From Paraburkholderia metrosideri (lineage in GTDB: Bacteria > Pseudomonadota > Gammaproteobacteria > Burkholderiales > Burkholderiaceae), in assembly GCF_904848625.1 (NCBI RefSeq), contig NZ_CAJHCP010000014.1, forward strand, positions 1 to 64,000: a stretch of DNA of 64,000 nt, read 5' to 3'. A program made the position numbers and the translations under genes. Under the pieces are notes generated by a model, which was not told the DNA's origin, did no database searches, and saw only the letters and a list, made by a program, of their open reading frames with translations. Below, piece after piece: positions 26,076 to 36,173 of the stretch. Numbering within the stretch: position 1 is the first letter of the stretch; every line of letters starts with the position of its first letter.

Positions 26076-27547
26076 ACGGCTCCTTTCCTGTGGCAGGTTC
26101 TTCCGCGTTTATCTGAGCCTCATGCGCGGGCGGGACGCGAATGAGGGCACCCTGTTGCCATCGGCTACGATGGCGACGTGTCCCAGGAGGACACGTAATT
26201 GAGCGGGATCAACGAGGGGGCGACGTTGATCTGCTGTGTGATTCGGAAGTGCAAGAAATTGGGCAGAGGTGGTTTAGCTGAGGGTCCCCGGTTGGCACCG
26301 GTGGAAAGGTCTGCGCGCTTGGAAGTGAGAGCCCGGCGCGGGACGAACACCGCGCGTCGCCTGACGACGCATTCGATGTCCAGCCGCATTCGTGTGCATG
26401 CAGCACATGGGCGATGACGGCTCGCGTGAGGGCGAGCACGATGTGGGCGGAAACTCGGGTGAGCAAGTCACGTCGAGCTCGCGTTTGAGGGCGAGGGAAA
26501 TGATTGACGGGCGCCAGAGCGGCGCGTCGCAGACCGAAACGAGCGATGGGCTCGAGCGTCTCAAAGATGCAAAGGAAGCGAACGATTATCCGCAAGCGGA
26601 CAATCGAGGCATCCTGATGACCCCGGTTGCACCGAGAACCATCTCAGCCGCATGCATAAACTACACAAAAGAGTGCTATGCCACGCTCAGATGGCGAGTC
26701 ATTCGGGGCGGCCTCTGCATCAGAGGAGCGTGCGATGGATGTCGCCTCAGCCCGGAGTCGTCCAGATGGACGCGGGCAGGATTGATGCGTCGACTGCGCT
26801 TGACGAATCTGCGCTCGATGCGAGCGCGAGCAGGGAGAACACGGGCAGATGAATCCGCGTGCTTTTTAATCGTGATGTGCTGCGAGCTGCAGCCAGAAAG
26901 GTGGTTTTCGCAGGGCAAACTACGCGAGCCGTGCCCGGGGCGTTCATCGATGCGTCAGAGACGCGTAGAAGCTGTTTTCGCCGGATAGACCACGAGAGCC
27001 GTGCCCGAGGCGTTCTTAAAAAAGCTCTTCCAGCAGTGCAAGGGAGCTCGACCGAAGCCGTCACTGTTGCAGGGTGCCAGTTAAGCAATTGGCATGGAAA
27101 CCATGCCGAGTCGTTGCGTCAGAGACGCGAAAGTTGGAACAACATTACCACAGTCTTTTGCGTTTGAAAATCGTGATCATCTGATTTTGTGGGACCTATG
27201 GCAAAGCACCCGATTTTTTCACGTAATGAACCGCCGATAAGGACCTCCCCATTTTGACAAGCGGGTTTTGATGCGTCACTGGTCAAGCTCCGGTGTCGTT
27301 CGAGACGTTGGTGGTGCGGACGGCGGCGAGACAGACTGCATGCCTATAAACGGCCTTGCTGGGCGCTGTGGTTGCCACGCCCGGGCCCGGATAGTAACCG
27401 CGCAGCGGGACTCCATCCCTAGGACGGCGAATAGATGCGATTTGGCGCCTTACGGTTCATCGAGTTCGCCCGCTGCCGGTCTGACCTGTCGCTATCCTTT
27501 ACCTGTTGCGTCTTCGAGTGCAAAGTGGATCGTGGTTGATGCCTGAT
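26076..27547. other. Long region without a supported gene
   Basis: About 1.47 kb between the tyrosine recombinase and an IS110 remnant. Frames are open on both strands, but none has a ribosome-binding site together with a plausible composition. The region carries imperfect repeats at 26905-27015 and two copies of the small palindromic motif TGCGTCAGAGACGCG (about 26951 and 27115). It probably consists of decayed mobile-element or upstream control DNA. Confidence 0.4.
26905..27015. repeat. Two imperfect 41-bp direct repeats, 70 bp apart
   Basis: Copies at 26905-26945 and 26975-27015 both begin TTTTCGC and share GAGCCGTGCCCG and GGCGTTC with a few substitutions. The palindromic GCGTCAGAGACGC lies between them and again at about 27116. 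No function is known to me. Confidence 0.65.
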
Positions 27548-28354
27548 TCAGCTGTTTGTTGCGCAAATCACCGCGCGCGGAGCAATACACATGTGCGATG
27601 GATCGAATTTCTCGCCTTTCGCGAGCACGGCCCAGAGAATACGCGCATGCTTGTTGGCGACGGCGACCAGCGTCTTGTAGTAGCCGACGCGCGCCTGTAG
27701 CTGGACAATCCAGCGCGAGAGCCGGTCGTCACGTCGGTGCGCCGTCAGGACCGCTGAGCGCGCGCCCTGAAACCGCAGGGTTCGGAGATAGTCGTTGCCT
27801 TGCTTGGTGATGCGTCCGAGCCGCTGTTTGCCGCCGCTGCTGTTCTGTCTAGGTACGGTGCCGATCCAGGCAGCCATCTGCCGGCCGTTTTTGAATTGTC
27901 GCGCATCAACGACGGTCGCAACAGCGGCGGATGCAGTCAGAGGGCCCGCGCCGCACACGTCCATGCACCGCTGTGCCTGAGGATCATGACCGGCGTGTTC
28001 GGCAATCTGTTTGTCAAGCCACGCGATTTCCTGATCTAGTGCCTGGCATTGTGCCCAGCCACGCATCAGGGCCAGGCGTGCGGGACCAGCGAGTTCGTTG
28101 CTGCCGTCTTCGATACGGTCGACGATGTGTTGGTGTAATGTGCGGACGCCTTGCGCCAGAAACACACCGAACTCGGCAAGCAGTCCGCGCAGGCGATTCA
28201 CCGGCGCGGTACGTTCCTCGACTAACCCGGTCCGCATGCGGTGAAGTACAAGCACGCTTTGCTGGGCTGGTGACTTGACCGGCACGAAACGCATGTGTGG
28301 ACGGCTAGCGGCCTCACAGATCGCTTCGGCATCTTGTGCGTCGTTCTTCACGTG
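27548..28354 (-). pseudogene. IS110-family transposase, N terminus missing
   Basis: About 267 residues remain, starting at KNDAQDAEAICEA, which in complete IS110/IS1111 transposases lies about 80 residues in. The remainder is well preserved: MRTGLVEERTAPVNRLRGLL, VCGAGPLTASAAVA and RQNSSGGKQRLGRITKQGNDYLR with the serine region. The N-terminal RuvC-like catalytic part is cut off at about 28354, where IS4-related sequence begins. Confidence 0.85.
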
Positions 28355-28403
28355 GGGACCTCCCTTTCAATACTCAGGATTGCAAACAATTCGTCTGAGC
28401 GAT

Positions 28404-29290
28404 CTATTCGTCCTTCCTGAAGATGCGATACATCTCAGTGATTTCATGAAGGACCAGGAAGCCACGCCACATCACGGTAGGGCCGGGTGGGTGGTCGTGC
28501 TTGCGGTTCAGATAGCCGCCGAGTTTTGCAATCCACAACATTACTTCGCTGAGCGAGGGTGTTTGAGGTGGCGGTTTTGAGGTGCGGTTAGCGCGGCTAT
28601 AGAGCGCGCGCCACTCGTCGGGCTGCAGAAGCACCTCGCAGGACAGATCAGGATCGGCGCGGCCCAGCAACGTCGCGTACATGATGCGCCAGGCGATCAC
28701 GGCAAATAACGCGGTCGACCGGACGAACCGGTCCAGATTGCCGAACTGACGTTTTTCAATGCTGCATCCGCTCTTGAGCACACGGTGCCACGACTCGATC
28801 GTCCACCGCCGCGCATACCAGCAAAGTCGCTCGATCGCGTGCTCCAGCGTGATGGTCGGCACGGAACTCAGCAGCATCCATTCGAGTGGCTCAACGCCTG
28901 CGGGCGGGTAGGTTTCGAGTGCGTGAATGGCAAACACTTCGACCGCCCCGAGTCCGGGCGAAGCTCGTTTCGGCGCGCGCAGCTGAACCGGCGTGGACCG
29001 CACCGTCAGACACGCAGTGCGCTTGGCCGTGTTGCGCTGCGCCGGCACCTGCAGCTCGGTCTCGCCCATGGGCGCTGTCGCGGTCACGGTGTCCCACAGA
29101 TACTGCTCCGGGTGGGCAGTGCGGCGATCCCATGCTGCACGCACAAGCCAGTCGACGCCCGCTGGCCGCTCGGCCACGAAAACTTCGTAGACGTCGCTTT
29201 CCCGGTCGCCTGTTGCCACTATCCGGGTATCGGGGCAGCGCGGCTTGGATAACGTCAAGCAGGATGACCGGCGCATTGACTCATCAGAAT
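28404..29290 (-). pseudogene. IS4-family (Tn5-like) transposase, N terminus missing
   Basis: The frame encodes RIVATGDRESDVYEVF with a catalytic Asp and the complete YREK signature in YARRWTIESWHRVLKSG, then SIEKRQF and the C-terminal helical domain. The N-terminal third with the first catalytic Asp is absent, because recognisable IS4 sequence ends near 29290 where another element begins. The remnant is inactive. Confidence 0.83.
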
Positions 29291-29379
29291 TGCAACTCGC
29301 GCTGACCTGTTGCCTCACGTAGTTTGCTACCGGTCGGATTGTCCGGCGGGAGCGGCTCGAGGTGACGAGGCAAATCAGC

Positions 29380-30888
29380 ATGACGGCACGCAAGGAGTTG
29401 GTTGCAGCATTGCAGTTGCGATATAGCGGCGCGACGTTCGGTGAGCGGAGCAGGATCCTCGACGAGTTCGTGGCTTTGACGGGGTATCACCGCAAGCACG
29501 CCATCCGGGTGCTGCGTGAGAACGCCGGCGCGATAAAAGGGCCGCGCGAGCGCAACCGGCTATACGACGAGGCGGTGCGTCAGGCGTTAACGATGCTGTG
29601 GGAAGCGGCCGACCGAATTTGCGGCAAGCGCCTGAAGGCGTTGATTCCAAAGCTGGTTGATGCCATGGAACGGCACGGCCATCTCGACATGGATCCGGTC
29701 ATCAGGGCCAAGCTACTCCAGGTCAGTGCGGCGGCCATCGATCGCATGCTGGCCAATGCGCGTTTGCATATCGATGGGCAGCGCAAACGCCGCAAGGGTG
29801 TGGGCTCCGCCATCCGGCGCAGTATCCCGGTGCGTACCTTTGCCGACTGGCGCGATCCGCCGCCGGGCTTCTTCGAGATCGACATGGTCGAACACTGCGG
29901 CGGCACAAAGGTAGACGGCGAGTTCGTCCACACGCTGACGTTGACCGATATCGCCAGCGGCTGGACAGAACGTGTGAACATGCGTCGGCGTAACCAGGTA
30001 CTGGTTATAGAAGCGTTCGACAAGGTGGCGGCCGATCTGCCATTCGCGATGCTTGGAGTGGATTCGGATAACGACACCGCATTCATGAACCAGAGCGTCT
30101 TCGACTATTGCAAGGAGCACGGTCTTGAGCAGACCCGCTCGCGGGCCTACAAGAAAAACGATCAGGCCTGGGTGGAGCAGAAGAACGGCTCCGTCGTGCG
30201 GCGACTGGTCGGTTATGGCCGACTGAGCGGCACAGATGCAAGGAACGCGCTCGCGCAGCTATACGCGTCATCGCGTCTATACATTAACTTCTTCCAGCCT
30301 TCATTCAAGCTGAAGTCCAAGACGCGCGACGGCGCTCGTGTGCACAAGGTCTACTTAACGCCGGCGACGCCGTGCGACCGGCTTCTGGCCCACGACAGCA
30401 TCGACCTCACCATCAAGGAGAAACTGAAGGCTCAGTTCGATGGTGTCGACCCCGTGCAGCTGCTGCAGGAGATACGGGTGGCCCAGCAGACATTGAGCGA
30501 ATTCGCGGCCCACGGCGTGCGTGTCGAAGCAGTACCCGCGGAAGAGCCAGACGTTGCAGTGTTCCTCACGAGTCTCGCTTCGGCATGGAAAGAAGGTGAA
30601 GCACGTCCGACACATCGGAAGCAGCCCAAGGCAAAGCACTGGTGGAGAAGCCGGGTCGATCCGTTTGCCGACGCATGGCCGGTGATTGAAGGATGGCTCG
30701 TCGCCGAGCCCGGTGTTCAGTCCAGGGAGCTAATGAACCGACTGGCCACGATGGTGCCGGATGCGTATGCGAGCAAGGCGCAGCTACGAACGCTGCAACG
30801 CAGGGTCAAGGCATGGCGAGCCGAGCGTGTGAGGGAAATGGTTCTAGGAAACACGGGCAGGTCCGCCGACGCGTCAGCTGAAGTGTGA
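29380..30888 (+). CDS. Transposase with rve-type integrase core (ISNCY-like)
   Basis: The 502-residue protein has an N-terminal HTH region (YSGATFGERSRILDEFVALTGYHRKHAIRVL, given by its key residues at about 14-45) and a DDE integrase core: GFFEIDMVEHCGG, LGVDSDNDTAFMN and DQAWVEQKNGSVVRR. The second half is typical of the large single-ORF transposases usually filed as ISNCY. No lesion is visible, so this may be the only intact large transposase between the nested block and the second IS21. I could not define its inverted repeats. Confidence 0.82.
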   Translation: MTARKELVAALQLRYSGATFGERSRILDEFVALTGYHRKHAIRVLRENAGAIKGPRERNRLYDEAVRQALTMLWEAADRICGKRLKALIPKLVDAMERHGHLDMDPVIRAKLLQVSAAAIDRMLANARLHIDGQRKRRKGVGSAIRRSIPVRTFADWRDPPPGFFEIDMVEHCGGTKVDGEFVHTLTLTDIASGWTERVNMRRRNQVLVIEAFDKVAADLPFAMLGVDSDNDTAFMNQSVFDYCKEHGLEQTRSRAYKKNDQAWVEQKNGSVVRRLVGYGRLSGTDARNALAQLYASSRLYINFFQPSFKLKSKTRDGARVHKVYLTPATPCDRLLAHDSIDLTIKEKLKAQFDGVDPVQLLQEIRVAQQTLSEFAAHGVRVEAVPAEEPDVAVFLTSLASAWKEGEARPTHRKQPKAKHWWRSRVDPFADAWPVIEGWLVAEPGVQSRELMNRLATMVPDAYASKAQLRTLQRRVKAWRAERVREMVLGNTGRSADASAEV

Positions 30889-31035
30889 AACGCAAAACCT
30901 GAAAGTTGCCGGGGGCCGGCGCTCCGCGCCCGGGAAACCAGGAAAGAAAGAAAAAAGAAGACGGAACGACAACAACCCCTCGGGTAACATTCCTTCTTGA
31001 GGCAACACGCCGGCCAACATGATTGTCGCTGTCCA

Positions 31036-31250
31036 CGCAGCGGCGCGACGGATCGCGAAGCTGCGCAGCATGGCGCCGGTAGCCCGACGGGGCAATCCGC
31101 AAGACCTTGCAGATCGGCTCGACCCCGAAGGTGTCGCGATGCTGATCGATGAAGGCCTTCAGGACTTCAGGCGGCGGTCGAGCTCCGCCTGGGCGAAAAA
31201 CGCACTCGCCAGTTTCAGAATCTCGTTCCGTACCAAAGCCTGTATTGAGA
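31036..31250 (-). pseudogene. IS3-family fragment (orfA end and orfB start)
   Basis: One frame encodes VRNEILKLASAFFAQAELDRRLKS followed by a stop at 31159-31161. An overlapping frame then encodes KAFIDQHRDTFGVEPICKVL and APSGYRRHAAQLRDPS. This is the orfA/orfB junction of an IS3-family element of the IS407/IS51 kind. Both sides are truncated. Confidence 0.75.
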
Positions 31251-31302
31251 TCATGCCGCCTATACACCGGCTGCCATCGGGCCCGTAAGCAGGTAGCGAA
31301 AC

Positions 31303-31477
31303 GCAATAACCGTGTAAAGCCGGATCCTGAACTCGTCAAGCTGGCGGACAGCCTGCTGGCGAACTACCAGAAGCCTGAAGACCTAATCGGCGAGAACGGC
31401 CTGCTCAAGCAGCTTACCAAGATGCTGGTGGAGCGAGCACTCGAGACCGAGATGTCCGAGCATTTAGGGCACGGCAA
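31303..31477 (+). pseudogene. IS256-family transposase N-terminal fragment
   Basis: The frame encodes KPDPELVKLADSLLANYQKPEDLIGENGLLKQLTKMLVERALETEMSEHLGHG (given by positions and key residues PEDL, LLKQLTK, EHLGHG), the well-conserved start of IS256 transposases. It ends abruptly at the left terminus of the second IS21 element. Confidence 0.8.
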
Positions 31478-31676
31478 TGTCCGCGCCGACGGAATTTTGA
31501 GCCACCGGGCCGATTGAATTTTGAGCCGGGGTGGAGACCGGTCTGAAGCAGAACCGGTTGTGGATAAGTGTATGGGTTTCCGGGGTCGTTGTCCTCCTGC
31601 GTATGAGGGCGCGTTGCGCAGGGGATTCTGCGAAGGGCGTAGCCCGTAGCAGATTCCCCTGCGCTGGCGAACGACG

Positions 31677-32477
31677 TCAGGCTGATTCGGCGGGGTTCGC
31701 GCCGTCGCCTCTGCGCATCGCTTCACGCGAGCGGATGCGTTTCTTTGCACTGGCGCTGCTATGCCGGAAACGGTAGCTCTCGTTGCCGGTCTCCACGATG
31801 TGGCAGTGGTGCGTCAGCCGGTCCAGCAATGCCGTGGTCATCTTCGCGTCGCCGAATACACTGGACCATTCGGCGAAGTCCAGATTTGTTGTGACGGCAA
31901 CGCTCGTGTGCTCGTACAAGCGGCTCAACAGATGGAACAGCAACGCCCCGCCGGCCTGGCTGAAGGGCAGATACCCGAGTTCGTCCAGAATGACCAGGTC
32001 AAGACGCAGCAGACTCGCCGCGATCCGTCCGGCACGGCCCTGCGCTTTTTCCTGCTCCAGTGCGTTGGCCAGATCTACCGTCGAGTAGAAGCGCACCCGC
32101 TTGCCGTGATGCATGATTCCGGACACGCCGATGGCGGTCGCCAGATGCGTTTTGCCCGAGCCCGGGCCACCGACCAGAACCAGGTTCTGTGCGCGCTCGG
32201 TGAACGTCATGGCGGCCAGTTGCGCAACGAGCTGACGGTCGACCGGCGAGCCATCGAAGTCGAAGCCCGCGATGTCGCGATGCACCGGGAACTTCGCCGC
32301 GTTCATCTGGTGGCTGACCGAACGCACGGCCCGATCCGCGACCTCGGCCTGCAACAGCCGTTCGAGCAGCCATTGCGAAGACGCCGCCTCGACATTCACC
32401 TGTTCGAGCAGTTCGGCCCAGCCGGCAGCCATGCCGTGCAGCCGCAAGTGTTTGAGTTCGACGATCAGATCACGCAT
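31677..32477 (-). CDS. istB: IS21-family helper ATPase IstB
   Basis: The 266-residue AAA+ ATPase has Walker A GGPGSGKTHLA, Walker B DLVILDELGYLPFS, sensor TTNLDFAEW and arginine-rich C terminus. It directs IstA to target sites. It overlaps the end of istA and is uninterrupted, unlike the first IS21 copy in this window. Confidence 0.92.
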   Translation of the reverse strand: MRDLIVELKHLRLHGMAAGWAELLEQVNVEAASSQWLLERLLQAEVADRAVRSVSHQMNAAKFPVHRDIAGFDFDGSPVDRQLVAQLAAMTFTERAQNLVLVGGPGSGKTHLATAIGVSGIMHHGKRVRFYSTVDLANALEQEKAQGRAGRIAASLLRLDLVILDELGYLPFSQAGGALLFHLLSRLYEHTSVAVTTNLDFAEWSSVFGDAKMTTALLDRLTHHCHIVETGNESYRFRHSSASAKKRIRSREAMRRGDGANPAESA

Positions 32478-34002
32478 GACCGTCCTCCGGCTGTTGCAGT
32501 GCCGGGCGCAGCCCGTCGTAGCGCGATGTGTCGGCCAGCGGCGGTGTCGTCAGTTGTAGCGCAGTATCGATCTTCGGCGGCATCTGCACGCTGCGCATGC
32601 GCGACAGCACGTTCACTACATGCTCGACGCTCACGCGCCCTGAGGGCGGCGCCTGCTCCAATGCGAGTTCGACGGCAACCACTACGGTATCCAGACCGCT
32701 TTCCGGAACCAGTGCCAGCACCTTCGCCATGACCCGGTCACCACCTGGCTCGCGTAGTAACGCCCGACGCAGCCGTTGCAGCGGCTCGGGCATATCCTGG
32801 AACGGTGCACCGTTGCGCAGGGCTCCTGGCTTGCGCTGGATCAGCGGGATGTAATGCTGCCAGTCATATCGCACCAGACCTTCATCGGCCAGTCGATCGT
32901 GTTCGGCCACCACGGCATCGTCGCCCACCACCACGACACGGCCAGGATAGAGCCGCGTGCTCAGCATCTGGCCTGCAAATTCGCATGGCACGGAGTAGCG
33001 ATTGCGGCCAATCACCACCAGGCAGGTCGACGAGACCCGTGCTGCGCGCTCAACATAACCGTCAAACGGTGTTGGCATCGGCATCAGATGGGCGCGTTCC
33101 TGCTCGAACACGTCGGCGACACTCAGCTCACGATAGTCAGGATGCTTCACCTGATCCCACAATGACCGGCATCGCGTCGCCAACCATGCATTCAGCTCGG
33201 CGAAACTGCCGAAACGTTGCCCACGCGCCTCAATCCAGATACGCAGGCGGCTGTCCTGCACGTTCTTCTCGACGACGCCTTTCTCCCAGCCGCTGGCCAC
33301 GTTGCAGAAGTCCGCATCGAACAGGTAGTGCGAACACATCACTGCGAAACGCGGATTGACCGTACGACCTTTGCCTTTGTGGACCTTATCGACCGCCGTC
33401 TTCATATTATCGTAAATGCCCCGACGGGCCACCCCGCCGAAGGCCGTGAACGAGCGCGTATGCGCGTCGAACAGCATCTCGTGACCCTGGCTTGGGTAGG
33501 CCACGAGCCAGAACGCCCGCGACGCGCACAGCTTCATGTGCGACACCTGGAGCTTGCGGTAAATGCCGCCGACAACCAGTCCTTCCTCAGACCAGTCAAA
33601 CTGGAATGCCTCGCCCAGCTCGAATCGCAACGGCACAAACGCCGACTTCGAAACCGCCTTGCCTTCGCCTTGCCGCCAGGCCCGGATGAAATCGGTCACC
33701 CGCGAGTAACAGCCGTCGTAGCCGCCAGCCTTGATCTCCTGGAACAGCATCCAGGCGGTGCGGCGTTCCTTCTTCAGTCGCCGCGCGTCGACACTGAGCG
33801 CCTGCACCAGCACCTCATGAAACGGCGTCAACCGCGTCGGCTGCGCGCGCCGCTGATACTTCGGTTCTTCCTGAACATCCATGTTCAGGTATTTGCTAAT
33901 CGTGTTGCGCGACAGGCTTGTGAGACGCGCTATCTCGCGTACCGACTTGTTCTGGCGGTGGAACATCCGCCGCACCTTGCCAATCATGGTCATCGGGATC
34001 AT
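32470..34002 (-). CDS. istA: IS21-family transposase IstA
   Basis: The 510-residue protein has an N-terminal HTH (SVREIARLTSLSRNTISKYL), an rve DDE core (AFQFDWSEEGLVVGG, FGGVARRGIYDNMKTAV and the Glu in GWEKGVVEKNVQ) and the IstA C-terminal beta domain (GRNRYSVPCEFAGQ). The start at 34002 is the first ATG; others lie within 9 codons. It is apparently functional. Confidence 0.9.
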   Translation of the reverse strand: MIPMTMIGKVRRMFHRQNKSVREIARLTSLSRNTISKYLNMDVQEEPKYQRRAQPTRLTPFHEVLVQALSVDARRLKKERRTAWMLFQEIKAGGYDGCYSRVTDFIRAWRQGEGKAVSKSAFVPLRFELGEAFQFDWSEEGLVVGGIYRKLQVSHMKLCASRAFWLVAYPSQGHEMLFDAHTRSFTAFGGVARRGIYDNMKTAVDKVHKGKGRTVNPRFAVMCSHYLFDADFCNVASGWEKGVVEKNVQDSRLRIWIEARGQRFGSFAELNAWLATRCRSLWDQVKHPDYRELSVADVFEQERAHLMPMPTPFDGYVERAARVSSTCLVVIGRNRYSVPCEFAGQMLSTRLYPGRVVVVGDDAVVAEHDRLADEGLVRYDWQHYIPLIQRKPGALRNGAPFQDMPEPLQRLRRALLREPGGDRVMAKVLALVPESGLDTVVVAVELALEQAPPSGRVSVEHVVNVLSRMRSVQMPPKIDTALQLTTPPLADTSRYDGLRPALQQPEDGHA

Positions 34003-34108
34003 CCCCAAACACCCTGCCAGAAAAACTAGCAGGATAGGTTGATTGCCCGGCTCAGTTTTCAGTCGGCGCGATCCCTACAAGTGGCTCAATTTCCGGTCGG
34101 CGTAAACA

Positions 34109-34636
34109 TATCTGCGCGCCGAAGCCATTGTGTGCCCGCCGACCTTGGACCGCCAGTCCGCGATGGCGCATATTTATGGCCGATACCTGGACTATCTGAG
34201 GCAGGATCGTGGACTCGCAAAGAACTCTCTGCTTGTCTACGGCCCGTTCATCCGCGACTTTCTCGACAGCCACTCGGCCAGCGACGGAAGTTTATTGCCA
34301 GATGCATTTTACGCAGTAACGATCCGGAATCATCTCCTTGCCCGCAGCAAAGGCCGATCGCCACAGTACACGCGGCTGATGGCAGTTGCGCTTCGCTCGT
34401 TTTGCCATTTCCTATTTCTGCGCGGCGATACGGCCCGAGACCTGGCTGGGTCAGTGCCCTCGGTTAGTAAGTGGCGACATTCAGCTGTACCGACGTTCCT
34501 CACGCCTGAGCAGCAAGAAGCTCTCATTGCATCTGCAGACCGGTCGACTCCGACTGGTCGCCGTGAATACGCAATCCTGCTGTTGTTGGCGCGGCTCGGT
34601 CTACGTGCTGGAGAAATCGTCGCAATCGAGTCAAGG
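34109..34636 (+). pseudogene. Tyrosine recombinase, C terminus missing
   Basis: The frame encodes a XerC-like core-binding domain (YGRYLDYLRQDRGLAKNSLLVY, SPQYTRLMAVALRSFCHFLF, given by key blocks) and reaches the first catalytic box ARLGLRAGEIVAIE near 34625, after which similarity stops. The His and Tyr boxes are gone. The 5' end abuts the right terminus of the second IS21 element. Confidence 0.75.
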
Positions 34637-34724
34637 TCTCGCTCGGCTCTCTCAGCCCACTTGAATACCGGCAAAGTCTTGGAATCGTGGCATCAACCAG
34701 TCCAAGAATTTAGCCGCACCCCCT

Positions 34725-34752
34725 GTGGGTCAGGTTTCAGTCGGCGTTGACA
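34725..34752. repeat. Solitary IS21-like terminal sequence
   Basis: The complement of 34725-34752 reads TGTCAACGCCGACTGAAACC followed by TGACCCAC. It aligns with the right end of the second IS21 element (TGTTTACGCCGACCGGAAAT then TGAGCCAC). It looks like an orphan end left by deletion, about 130 bp from the capsule locus. Confidence 0.55.
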
Positions 34753-34881
34753 AATCAGCTTTTAATGCAGAAATTCAAGCTTTCCTCTGGATCATCTGTT
34801 TCGCGAAATCTGTAGGAATAAAGTCATCAGGAAAAGGGTTCAAGAATGCGGCTATTGCATTACGGAAGCAAAGCCGGCGTT

Positions 34882-36168
34882 TCAACGGGTGCATTTGCTA
34901 GGTGCCCCTTGTTCCCGCTGAACATTTCCTGCTTCCTCACGAATACGCTGGGCCAATGACTCAGTCGGACGTTCGTAGGTATAGAAATAGGGCGGCTTGG
35001 GTACGTTTTGCGGGTTGTAATCGTCTATCACAGCCTTCGCTTTGCCTAAATACAGGTTGTCGCGTACGGTCAGGCTCGCCCGATAGTCATGTGTGTAGTG
35101 ATACAACGGATTAGTCTTTTCGTAGCGCTCACGATCCGACTCGCCATTAACCAATGTTGTTCTCGCCGGCGCTTTCGCTATGTAACTGCAATAGCTTGCG
35201 TTGATACCCTCGACCGTCGGGAAATAGGGCGGCTCGGTGCACGACCGTTGCGACGTGTTTGAAAAGATATTCCCTTCAACTGTGGCCTTCGCATCGAGGC
35301 TGAAGCTCATGCCGTAGAAGTCCCAGTTTTCCAGAAGATTGTTATACAGGTGGAAAGTGCCGAATTGGGCCCGGGGATTTCTTTGAACGGTGTTGACGAA
35401 CCAGTTGTGATGCAACGTGACTCTTGCAATCGCATCGCGTTCGTAGTTCTTGAAAAGATCCTCTGACGTAATATTGTTCAGAAGCATGACCTTGTCGTCA
35501 TCATGGAACTTCACCCATGAGACGGTGACATCGGTCGAGCCGTTTTTGACGTTCAGCAGGCGATCGGCGAAGCGCGATAAATCCAGGTGGTCAATCCAGA
35601 CATTGCGCGAACCATTGGCAATGTTGACGGCCTGCGAGAATGTGCGCAACTCTCCGTCGATGGTCAGATGAGTCACGATGACATTTGCGCTTCCATAGAT
35701 ACCCAATCCATAGTCGAGCAATTTCACCTGATGTCCTCGACCGTCGATGGACACGTTTGAAGGAACCCGGAGTTGCGAGTGCAGCGCAATCGTCATGTCA
35801 CTCGCGAAGCGAATCCACGTCGGGCCATTTGTGTTGCGAAGCGCTTCCCGAAGTGTGCCGGGCCCGGAGTCAGCCGCTGACGTGACGACGACCACTCGGC
35901 CACCAGCGCCTCCTATGGCCTCACGACCATAACCTTCGCGCTGGCTGAGAAGCTGGGACACGAATGGGCAAGAAGCTATATCAGCACTTGCGTAGGCAGC
36001 CTGAGGCTCCGCCTGCGCATGGCCTGTCAGGTTTACCAAGGCAGCCATCGCGCCGGCCAGAACCATCGCGATTCGCTGGCTCGAATGGACTGACCGTCGT
36101 GCTTTGCTAGAGGGGCCAGACGTTTTACGCGTGTGGCCTTGGATATGCCTGAGAGTTTGCCCAATCAT
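34882..36168 (-). CDS. Secreted PL1 pectate-lyase-like protein at the end of the Vi-type locus
   Basis: The 428-residue protein starts at 36168, six bases after the epimerase stop, and has a signal peptide ending LVNLTGHAQA. The PL1/Amb_all parallel beta-helix is shown by GTLREALR, SNVSIDGRGHQVKL, NVWIDHLDLS followed by DRLLNVKNGSTDVTVSWVKFHDDDKVMLL (key residues WIDH and DV-x6-VTVSW), VTLHHNWFVNTVQRNPRAQFG with the catalytic-type R-x-P-R, and LYNN. Pectate lyases cut alpha-1,4-galacturonan by beta-elimination. Vi polymer is alpha-1,4-linked GalNAcA, so a lyase with altered acceptor groove could cut the capsule made by this operon. I recall a reported Vi-specific lyase of this kind but cannot verify it here. 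Role: chain-length control, release, or turnover in the periplasm or outside. Confidence 0.82.
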   Translation of the reverse strand: MIGQTLRHIQGHTRKTSGPSSKARRSVHSSQRIAMVLAGAMAALVNLTGHAQAEPQAAYASADIASCPFVSQLLSQREGYGREAIGGAGGRVVVVTSAADSGPGTLREALRNTNGPTWIRFASDMTIALHSQLRVPSNVSIDGRGHQVKLLDYGLGIYGSANVIVTHLTIDGELRTFSQAVNIANGSRNVWIDHLDLSRFADRLLNVKNGSTDVTVSWVKFHDDDKVMLLNNITSEDLFKNYERDAIARVTLHHNWFVNTVQRNPRAQFGTFHLYNNLLENWDFYGMSFSLDAKATVEGNIFSNTSQRSCTEPPYFPTVEGINASYCSYIAKAPARTTLVNGESDRERYEKTNPLYHYTHDYRASLTVRDNLYLGKAKAVIDDYNPQNVPKPPYFYTYERPTESLAQRIREEAGNVQREQGAPSKCTR

Positions 36169-36173
36169 GCGAT

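Larger units (their letters stand above)
31478..34108 (-). mobile_element. Second IS21-family element, about 2.63 kb, apparently intact
   Basis: The ends share TGTxxxCGCCGAC...GGAAxTTGAGCCAC in inverted orientation (31478 and, complemented, ending 34108), with a second internal TGAATTTTGAGCCGG copy on the left. istA and istB overlap by eight bases and have no stops. No target duplication is visible: the left flank is an IS256 remnant and the right flank a tyrosine recombinase remnant. Recombination between copies may therefore have deleted the original flanks. Confidence 0.82.

Noticed and set aside
26209..26988. Overlapping open frames on both strands
   Set aside because: No ribosome-binding site, no recognisable domain, and comparable openness on both strands. 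I left the region as non-coding.
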